The notes below the pieces were generated by a model. That model saw only the letters and a list, made by a program, of their open reading frames with translations, had not been told where the DNA came from and searched no databases. From NCBI GenBank assembly GCA_022710245.1, contig JAKLHH010000086.1, positions 1 to 12,858 on the forward strand: 12,858 nucleotides of DNA. The letters are read 5' to 3'. Shown piece after piece: positions 7,612 through 12,858 of the stretch (the first letter of the stretch is position 1; every line of letters begins with the position of its first letter). The position numbers and the translations under genes were made by a program. This DNA comes from Myxococcota bacterium (GTDB lineage Bacteria > Myxococcota > Polyangia > GCA-2747355 > JAKLHH01).

Positions 7612-9354
7612 TCACCGCGTGAAGTCGAAGGTGAAGGAGCGATGCTCGCCGGCGGGCAGCGTGACCCGCAGCGTCTTGCGGACCGCGCCGTCGGGCGCGA
7701 GGAGGTCGATCCGGTGCGCTCCGGCCCGGAGCGAGTGCTTGAGGAGCGGCGTGTTGCCGGCCGCCTTGCCGTCGATGCGGACGCGCGACCAGGGCAGCGT
7801 GTTGAGCGTCAACGTCGCCTGGCCGCCGGTCGACGCGGCCGGGGTCAGGGTCGCGCGCACCTCGGCCTCGCCCGGCAGGGCGCGGTGCCGCCAGGGGCGG
7901 AAGCCCGGGCGCTGCAGCTCGAGGGTGAAGGGCTCCGGCCGCCGCGGGACGCGGAGCGGGGTGCGGCCGAGCGAGCGCCCGTCGACGAGCACCGTCGCTC
8001 CCGGCGGGGCCGAGCGCACGAGCAGCGTCTCGCCGGTGCTGCTCGCGCCGGTGCCGGTGCCAGCGCCGCTGCCGCTGCCGGTGCCGCTGCCAGGCGTGAC
8101 GCCCGCGTCGGCGGGCGCGGCGTCGGCGGGCTCACCAGCGTCGCCGCTGGCGCGCCGATCAACGGGAGCCGCGCCAGCGTCGGTCCCGGCGGGTGGCCGC
8201 GGACCGAGCGCCCAGAGCAGCCAGCCGCAGAGGCCGAGACCGGCGACCGCGAGCAGCACGAGCTGCAGGGGCCGCCCGGACCGGGCCGCCGCGGGCCGCT
8301 GCCGGGAGCGCCCGCCCGGCGCGGCCTCGCCGGAGCTGGCGAAGACCGCGGTCAGCGGGACCGGTGCGGTGTGGCCGTCGTCGTCGCCTCCCAGCAGCTG
8401 GCGCACGGCGTCGTCGACGCGGCTCGTCGCCGAGGGATCGGGCACGGCCGCGAGCTCGCTCACCCAGCGGCCGAGCTCCTCCGGGGTGACCGGGGTCTGG
8501 CTCGCCAGGAACGCGTGCAGGTCGGCCGCCATCTCGCCCGCGTGCTGATACCGGTCCTCGGGCGCCCGCGCCAGCGCTCGCGCGAGGACGGCCCGGAGCG
8601 GCGCAGGCGCGTCGAGCTCCTCGGGCGGCTTGCCGATGCGCCCCTGACGCACGCGCTCGAGCGTGTCGAGCTCGTGCTCGCCGCTGAAGGGGGGCTTGCC
8701 CTCCAGCATCTGATAGAGGACGCAGCCGAGCGCGAAGATGTCGGCGCGGTGGTCGACCTTGCCGGCCACCGCCTGCTCGGGGGACATGTAGTCGAGCTTG
8801 CCTCGCAGCGTCCCATCGACGGTCTGCTCGCGGCGGATCGCCGACTTGGCGATGCCGAAGTCAGTCAGCTTCACATCGCCGCGATAGGCCACTAGAATGT
8901 TCTGTGGTGAGACGTCGCGGTGGATGATCTGCAGCGGCGTCCCCTCGGAGCTCTTCTGGTCATGGATGAACTGCAGGGCGTCGGCGACCTGGGCGGCCAC
9001 GTAGGCGGCGAGCCGCGGCGTGGGCGATCGGCCCGCGGCCGCGCCCACGGCGAGCAGCGAGCCGAGGTCGCGGCCCTCGACCAGCTCCAGCGCGATGTAG
9101 CAGGTCGGGCCGAGGTCGCCGTGATCGAGGACGCGCACGATGCTCGGGTGGCTCATCGTCACCGCGACGCAGGCCTCCTCGTGGAAGAGCCGCCGGAAGC
9201 GCTCGTCGCGGGCGAACTGCGGCAGGATGCGCTTGATCACCACCGGCCGCTCGCCGCCGTCGCCGGCGAGGAAGAGCGCGCGGAAGACCTCGGCCGTACC
9301 GCCGATGGCGATGCGCTCGAGCAGCTTGTAGCGATGGGCGAAGGCCTCGCTCAT
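7612..9354 (-). CDS. transmembrane Ser/Thr kinase with C-terminal PEGA-type domains
   Basis: A 580-residue protein; the ATG at 9354 starts directly before [17 protein letters not shown], the kinase N-lobe, and open frame further upstream is only a lack of stops. The Hanks-type kinase domain (about 8-285) is complete: Gly-rich loop 16-24, Lys41 (VVIKR), HRDVSPQN with Asp147 and Asn152, DFG at 165-167, and SPEQ at 191-194. A cytoplasmic linker follows. A single membrane helix at about 362-383 then leads to an Ala/Asp/Gly/Ser/Thr-rich spacer (385-440), and two PEGA-like repeats (about 445-485 with [19 protein letters not shown]; about 513-556 with [17 protein letters not shown]). PEGA repeats are surface or periplasmic beta-modules in many myxobacterial kinases, suggesting sensing at the envelope. 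It lies 3 nt before the FHA activator gene, its likely output. A good -10 (TAGAAT) sits just upstream. Confidence 0.95.
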   Translation of the reverse strand: MSEAFAHRYKLLERIAIGGTAEVFRALFLAGDGGERPVVIKRILPQFARDERFRRLFHEEACVAVTMSHPSIVRVLDHGDLGPTCYIALELVEGRDLGSLLAVGAAAGRSPTPRLAAYVAAQVADALQFIHDQKSSEGTPLQIIHRDVSPQNILVAYRGDVKLTDFGIAKSAIRREQTVDGTLRGKLDYMSPEQAVAGKVDHRADIFALGCVLYQMLEGKPPFSGEHELDTLERVRQGRIGKPPEELDAPAPLRAVLARALARAPEDRYQHAGEMAADLHAFLASQTPVTPEELGRWVSELAAVPDPSATSRVDDAVRQLLGGDDDGHTAPVPLTAVFASSGEAAPGGRSRQRPAAARSGRPLQLVLLAVAGLGLCGWLLWALGPRPPAGTDAGAAPVDRRASGDAGEPADAAPADAGVTPGSGTGSGSGAGTGTGASSTGETLLVRSAPPGATVLVDGRSLGRTPLRVPRRPEPFTLELQRPGFRPWRHRALPGEAEVRATLTPAASTGGQATLTLNTLPWSRVRIDGKAAGNTPLLKHSLRAGAHRIDLLAPDGAVRKTLRVTLPAGEHRSFTFDFTR

Positions 9355-9385
9355 TCCGGTTCGCAGCGGTCGCGTCCGCGCCGGC

Positions 9386-9391
9386 ATTCTA
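9386..9391 (-). promoter_or_regulatory. -10 element of the kinase/activator operon
   Basis: On the minus strand TAGAAT (five of six bases of TATAAT) lies about 32 nt before the kinase ATG, in a small AT-rich island between divergent genes. No recognisable -35 hexamer lies at 16-18 bp; that region falls in the GC-rich repeat at 9401-9493. An activator or alternative sigma factor may be needed. Confidence 0.4.
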
Positions 9392-9392
9392 C

Positions 9393-9404
9393 CCCATTTA
9401 TGGG
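9393..9404. promoter_or_regulatory. 12-bp palindrome between divergent genes
   Basis: CCCAT, two T, ATGGG: a short inverted repeat next to the kinase -10 and covering the first possible ATG (9400) of the rightward gene. It could be an operator for the divergent pair. At 5-bp arms, chance is also plausible. Confidence 0.25.
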
Positions 9405-10659
9405 TCGCGGCGGCTCCGCACGACGCCTGTGCGGCGCCGCTCTCGTGGGTCGCGGCGGCTCCGCACCATGGCCCCGCCTGTGCGGCGCCGCTCCGATCCT
9501 GGCCCTCGCCGGCGTGCTGCTCCTGCCCGCGCCCGCGCTGGCCGACGGCCGTGGCCTGGCGTTGCTGATGGCCGGGCCGGCCTGCCCGGAGCCAGCGGTG
9601 GTCGCGCAGCTCGAGGCGGGGCTCGGCAAGAGCGCGACGGCTCGCGTCTCGCCGGCCCGCGTGGCGGCGGCGCTGGCGCGGGTCCGCGCGGCGCGCGCGC
9701 TGCAGCAGGCGCGCGAGCTCTACACCCGCACCAACTTCGCCGGGTGCGTGGCGCTCCTCTCCATCACCGAGCAGGAGCTCGGCCGCAACCTCGCTGATCC
9801 GGACGCGGCGCTCCTCTCCCGGGCCCACACCCTCCTCGCCCAGATCAACCTCTGGCTGGGCACCTGCCAGTGGGCCGCGGGCGACCCGCAGACGGCCGCG
9901 AGCTCGTTCGTGCGCGCCGCCCAGCTCCCGGCCAACCCCGCGCCTGATCCGAAGCTCCTGCCGCCGGAGCTGATCGAGGCGCACCGCGGCGCGCTCTCGG
10001 CGCCGCGCCAGGACGTGAGCTGCGAGCTGGCTCCGCCGCTCCGCGCCGAGGACCTCCTCGTCGACGGTCGCATCCCCGACCTCGACGGCGACCGCTTCCG
10101 GGTCGCGGCCGGGACTCACTACCTGACCCTGCAGGCGCGCTGCACGCCGGGCCTGCCCGCCTGCGACGGCCTGCGACGGGCGCTCGGCGGCGAGGGGATG
10201 CGCTCGCTGCGCCTCGAGGCCTCCCCGCTGCGCTGCCGCGTGGCCGTGCCCTCGGTCCGGGGCGCGACCGCCGTGGCCTGCGCGAGCCTGAGCGAGGCGC
10301 GCGAGCTCGCCTTCGTTCGCCAGCTGACCGAGGAGACGCGCGGCGAGGGGACGCTCGCGGTCGCGCTCAGCCGCGGCCGCGTGGCGCTGCGCCTGCACCG
10401 GTCCGGCGGCACGAGCTTCGCCCGCCAGGTGATGACCCAGCTCGAGGCCGGAGAGCGGGCCGAGCGCGTCGTCGCCCGCAGCCTCGGTCTGCTCCTCGGC
10501 GCCGAGCCCCCCGAGCCGCCGAAGCGGACCGAGGAGTGGTACAAGCGCTGGTGGGTCTGGGCGCTGGTCGGCGCCACGGTGATCGCCACCACCACGACAG
10601 CGGTCGCGGTCTCGCGCAGCGAGCGCTCGCACGAGTACCACCTGATCGTGCGGCCGTAG
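9400..10659 (+). CDS. exported, C-terminally membrane-anchored protein with TPR-like region, unknown function
   Basis: 419 residues from the ATG at 9400; an in-frame GTG at 9445 would give 404 residues and a more usual signal peptide. Neither start has a good ribosome site. The export signal core is ILALAGVLLLPAPALA, with cleavage expected after residue 48. Residues about 85-200 are helical and Ala-rich with TPR-like spacing (ARELYTRTNFAGCVALL, then LAQINLWLGTCQWAAGDPQTAASSFVRAAQL). Residues 205-250 look like a PEGA-type strand module (DLLVDGRI...VAAGTHYLTLQARC). Several cysteines (62, 116, 156, 208, 248, 255, 279, 294) suit an oxidising periplasm. A Trp-rich boundary EEWYKRWWVW leads into one membrane helix (about 384-404) and a 15-residue tail. 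It is divergent from the PEGA kinase and may act in the same envelope pathway (inference). I do not recognise the family. Confidence 0.8.
   Translation: MGRGGSARRLCGAALVGRGGSAPWPRLCGAAPILALAGVLLLPAPALADGRGLALLMAGPACPEPAVVAQLEAGLGKSATARVSPARVAAALARVRAARALQQARELYTRTNFAGCVALLSITEQELGRNLADPDAALLSRAHTLLAQINLWLGTCQWAAGDPQTAASSFVRAAQLPANPAPDPKLLPPELIEAHRGALSAPRQDVSCELAPPLRAEDLLVDGRIPDLDGDRFRVAAGTHYLTLQARCTPGLPACDGLRRALGGEGMRSLRLEASPLRCRVAVPSVRGATAVACASLSEARELAFVRQLTEETRGEGTLAVALSRGRVALRLHRSGGTSFARQVMTQLEAGERAERVVARSLGLLLGAEPPEPPKRTEEWYKRWWVWALVGATVIATTTTAVAVSRSERSHEYHLIVRP
9401..9493. repeat. in-frame duplicated 42/48-bp repeat with hairpin at the start of the exported-protein gene
   Basis: Copy 1 is 9401-9442 and copy 2 is 9446-9493, offset by 45 bp. 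Both start TGGGTCGCGGCGGCTCCGCA and end GCCTGTGCGGCGCCGCTC; copy 2 has 6 extra bases in the middle. In each copy GCGGCTCCGCAC can pair with GTGCGGCGCCGC (11 of 12 pairs). The repeat encodes MGRGGSA...LCGAAL and then VGRGGSA...LCGAAP, so it duplicates the start and the basic N-region of the signal peptide. Confidence 0.88.
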
Positions 10660-10671
10660 CAGCCTCCTCGT

Positions 10672-10743
10672 CCCTGCGATCTCGCGGCCCTGGTCTGGAA
10701 CCCACACGCCCTGCGATCTCGCGGCCCTGATCTGGAACCCACA
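10672..10743. repeat. 37-bp intergenic tandem duplication
   Basis: Two 35-bp copies (10672-10706 and 10709-10743), period 37, differ at one base (CCTGGTCTGG against CCTGATCTGG). Each contains the near-palindrome GCGATCTCGC. They lie 12 nt after the stop of the exported-protein gene and about 130 nt before the next start. No gene is seen in 10660-10877. Confidence 0.9.
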
Positions 10744-10783
10744 AGGCCGGAATTGCAGATGCAGCACGGAGCCGCCGCCAAAG

Positions 10784-10812
10784 TTGGTGCGGACGCCGGC
10801 TGCTGGTACCCT
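10784..10812 (+). promoter_or_regulatory. possible promoter of the pseudokinase-kinase gene
   Basis: TTGGTG (10784-10789) and TACCCT (10807-10812) are 17 bp apart. Both match consensus weakly (TTG and TAnnnT kept). Position and spacing fit a start about 60 nt before the ATG, leaving the GC hairpin inside the leader. Confidence 0.3.
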
Positions 10813-10821
10813 CTGCCGTCC

Positions 10822-10845
10822 CCCGGGCGCCGGTCGACGCCCGGG
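10822..10845 (+). other. 8-bp GC hairpin in the leader of the kinase gene
   Basis: CCCGGGCG pairs perfectly with CGCCCGGG around an 8-nt loop. No T-tract follows, so intrinsic termination is unlikely. It ends 21 nt before the strong ribosome site GGGAGGT (10867-10873), so it could influence translation or mRNA stability. Confidence 0.5.
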
Positions 10846-10877
10846 CGAGTCGCGGAGTGCCGCGGAGGGAGGTGCCG

Positions 10878-12858
10878 ATGAGCCTGCCGGAGCTGTTCGG
10901 ACCGTACCTGCTCCACCACCAGCTCGCGCGCGGGAGCACCTCGGAGGTCTTCCTCGCCCAGACCACCGGGGACTACCCGCGCCTCTGCGCGATCAAGCGC
11001 ATCCTCCCCGAGCTCGCCGCGCTCCCCGAGTTCGGCGAGCGCTTTCGCCAGGACGCCTCGCTGCTGGTGCGGCTGATCCACGGCAACCTGGTCCAGATCC
11101 TCGAGGTCGGCGCCGTCGAGGACTGGCCCTTCGTGGCGATGGAGCCGATCGACGGCATCGAGCTCCCCGAGCTGATCGCCCTGGTGCCCGACCAGGGGCC
11201 GCTACCCCCGGAGCTGGCGCTCTTCGTCGGCCTCGAGTACTGCGAGGCGATCTCCTACCTCCACCTGCGCCGCCGCGAGGAGGCCGCCGCCGCCACCTTC
11301 CCGCCCGACGCGCCCTGGGCGCTGGAGCTGATGCTCGCCTTCGACGGCGTGGTCAAGGTCGTCGACCTCGGCACCTTCGGCGCGCTCCGCCTCGGGCAGC
11401 AGTCGGTGAGCCGCCTCTTCCGCAGCCCCGGCTACGCGGTCCCCGAGGTGGTCCGCAAGGAGCCGCTCGACCTGCGCAGCGATCTCTTCGCGGTGGGCGT
11501 CGTCCTCTGGGAGATCTTCGAGGGGCGGCGGCTGATCGCCGACGAGCCCGAGGCCTACGTGCGGGAGGTGCTGCAGGGCAGCTGGGAGGCGCCGCTGATC
11601 GCGCGGCGCGACGTGCCGGGCGACACCATCCGCCTCGTCGACGCGCTCCTCTCGCTCGACCGCGAGCAGCGGCCGGCAGCCATCGAGGAGGTGCGCCGCC
11701 GCCTGGTCGAGGCGCTGCGCCGGCTCTCGCCCGGCTTCGGCTCCGCGGCGCTCTCGCAGCTCCTCTGGCGCCGCTGCGGCCGGCTGATCGGCCGCGCCGA
11801 GGAGCTCACCACCAACCTGCTCAAGCGCGCCCGCACCGAGCCGCGCGAGGCCGTGCCCGGCCGCACGCTCACCTACGGCCACGCGCGCGAGGTCTCGCGG
11901 CCGCTCCGCGAGACGCGCGAGCTGCACACCGGCGACACCCTCCCGGGCACCCGCTACCGCCTGGTCCGGCGCCTCGGCAGCGGCGCCTCGGCCGAGGTCT
12001 GCGCCGTCCAGCACGTCGACCTCGAGCGGCAGGTCGCCATCAAGATCCTCTCGCCGCGCCTCGCCGGCAGCGCGGAGGCGATCGCGCAGTTCCGCATGGA
12101 GGCGCGCGCCTGCAGCCGCGTGGGCCACCCGAACATCGTCGACGTCGTCGACTTCGGCGAGCTCGAGGACGGGCGCTTCTTCTTCGCCATGGAGCTCCTC
12201 GACGGACGCAGCCTGATCGAGGTGCTCACCGCGGAGGGCGCGCTCGCGCCGGCGCGGGCGATCGGCGTCTTCCGCCAGATCGCGCGGGCGCTGCAGGCCG
12301 CGCACCAGCACGCGATCGTGCACCGCGACCTGAAGCCCGAGAACGTCATGCTGGTGCAGAAGGACGGGCGCGAGGACTTCGTCAAGGTGCTCGACTTCGG
12401 CGTGATGGCCTTCTCCAGCCAGGAGACCGGCGAGCGCGTCGGCACGCCTGGCTACATGGCGCCCGAGCAGGTCGCCGGCGGGCGCCCCACCCCGGCGATG
12501 GACATCTACGCCCTCGGCGCCATGCTCTACGAGGCGCTCTGCGGCGAGCTGCCCTACGCCGCCACCGATCTGGAGACCTTCATCGCCGCCCAGGCAGCAA
12601 GCGCGCCCCCGGCGCTGCGCAGCCGGGCCGGGGCGAGCGCGGTGCCCGCCGCGCTCGAGCGGGTCGTGCACCGCGCCCTCGAGCGGGATCCCGCCGCGCG
12701 CCACCCCTCGATGGCGGACCTCGAGACCGACCTCCTGCGCGCCCAGCGCGAGGCCGGCCTGGAGACGCCCTGGGATGACCTGCCGGCGCCCGACGAGGAG
12801 GCGCTCCAGGACCGCCGCGGCACGGGGCAGCACACCAGCCGGCGTAGCCGCGTCAGCA
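10878..12858 (+). CDS. tandem pseudokinase-kinase protein (3' truncated)
   Basis: 660 residues are visible and no stop occurs before the window ends. The ATG follows GGGAGGT by 4 nt and begins SLPELFGPYLLHHQLARGSTSEVF, a kinase N-lobe. The N-terminal domain (about 7-283) keeps Lys40 (CAIKR), the DLG of the Mg site (163-165), GYAVPE (185-190) and SDLF (201-204). Where HRDxxxxN should be it reads PDAPWALE (143-150): the catalytic Asp is Ala145 and the Asn is Glu150, so it should be inactive. A linker (about 285-355) leads to a full second kinase (about 359-620): GSGASAEV, Lys389, Glu408, HRDLKPEN (482-489), DFG (506-508), GTPGYMAPE (522-530). The visible tail is charged and without a membrane helix. 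Likely role: a cytoplasmic Ser/Thr kinase regulated by its own pseudokinase domain (inference by analogy with JAK and GCN2). Substrates are unknown. Confidence 0.93.
   Translation, partial: MSLPELFGPYLLHHQLARGSTSEVFLAQTTGDYPRLCAIKRILPELAALPEFGERFRQDASLLVRLIHGNLVQILEVGAVEDWPFVAMEPIDGIELPELIALVPDQGPLPPELALFVGLEYCEAISYLHLRRREEAAAATFPPDAPWALELMLAFDGVVKVVDLGTFGALRLGQQSVSRLFRSPGYAVPEVVRKEPLDLRSDLFAVGVVLWEIFEGRRLIADEPEAYVREVLQGSWEAPLIARRDVPGDTIRLVDALLSLDREQRPAAIEEVRRRLVEALRRLSPGFGSAALSQLLWRRCGRLIGRAEELTTNLLKRARTEPREAVPGRTLTYGHAREVSRPLRETRELHTGDTLPGTRYRLVRRLGSGASAEVCAVQHVDLERQVAIKILSPRLAGSAEAIAQFRMEARACSRVGHPNIVDVVDFGELEDGRFFFAMELLDGRSLIEVLTAEGALAPARAIGVFRQIARALQAAHQHAIVHRDLKPENVMLVQKDGREDFVKVLDFGVMAFSSQETGERVGTPGYMAPEQVAGGRPTPAMDIYALGAMLYEALCGELPYAATDLETFIAAQAASAPPALRSRAGASAVPAALERVVHRALERDPAARHPSMADLETDLLRAQREAGLETPWDDLPAPDEEALQDRRGTGQHTSRRSRVS

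Noticed and set aside
10745..10756. Possible sigma54 promoter (GG...GC) before the pseudokinase-kinase gene
   Set aside because: GG and GC are 8 nt apart where a -24/-12 promoter needs 10.
9355..10767. Upstream in-frame extension of the minus-strand kinase
   Set aside because: The kinase fold begins a few residues after the ATG at 9354. The extension is antisense to an exported-protein gene and has no domain.
10768..10778. GGAGCCGCCGC shared with the region upstream of the divergent kinase (reverse complement at 9407-9417)
   Set aside because: The distance to the proposed -10 differs between the two genes and an 11-mer of this composition is easily found by chance in such GC-rich DNA.
10784..12778. 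Plus-strand frame offset from the pseudokinase-kinase, and the long minus-strand frame opposite it (11202-12833)
   Set aside because: Only the frame from 10878 gives kinase motifs; the others are Arg/Ala/Pro-rich shadows.

Overview
This is a high-GC window with secretion, kinase and sorting signals typical of Myxococcota (the former delta-proteobacterial myxobacteria and relatives). The evidence is two Hanks-type Ser/Thr kinases, a PEGA-domain kinase paired with an FHA-type sigma54 activator, and a matrixin-like protease with Cys-rich repeats and a MYXO-CTERM-like tail. Coding density is high and codon use is strongly G/C at third positions. I assign the phylum by inference only; no RNA gene is present to confirm it.

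Layout. (1) Bases 1-3277 (+) hold a tightly coupled redox operon. It contains the 3' end of an alkyl-DHAP-synthase-like FAD oxidase, a second short FAD-binding oxidase, and a two-[4Fe-4S]/CCG-domain iron-sulfur protein, with overlaps of 4 and 1 nt. This resembles glycolate/lactate oxidase GlcD-GlcE-GlcF sets. (2) Bases 3364-5543 (+) hold a translationally coupled pair: a small secreted protein of unknown function and a secreted zinc metalloprotease with four 8-Cys repeats and a C-terminal sorting tail. (3) Bases 5544-6258 are non-coding, lie between convergent genes, and are filled by two tandem arrays: three 30-bp units, then about 3.6 units of exactly 158 bp. Each 158-bp unit carries a long hairpin and a GC-rich palindrome. 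(4) Bases 6259-9354 (-) form a two-gene operon: a membrane Ser/Thr kinase with a periplasmic PEGA-type region, followed 3 nt later by an FHA-AAA+-Fis sigma54 activator. (5) Bases 9400-10659 (+), divergent from that operon, encode an exported, C-terminally membrane-anchored protein whose first codons are duplicated in frame. (6) Bases 10660-10877 are an intergenic region with a 37-bp tandem duplication, a possible promoter and a GC hairpin. (7) Bases 10878 to the end (+) encode a kinase with two kinase folds: an N-terminal pseudokinase lacking the catalytic HRD Asp, then an intact kinase. This gene runs off the window.

How the genes may work together. The kinase/FHA-activator pair looks like a short circuit from an envelope signal (PEGA region) through Thr phosphorylation to sigma54 transcription. 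The divergent exported protein and the pseudokinase-kinase next to it may belong to the same signalling neighbourhood. The redox operon and the protease pair look functionally independent of it. The most notable items are the pseudokinase-kinase tandem, the structured 158-bp array, and the hybrid oxidase operon whose iron-sulfur subunit has lost one CCG cysteine.
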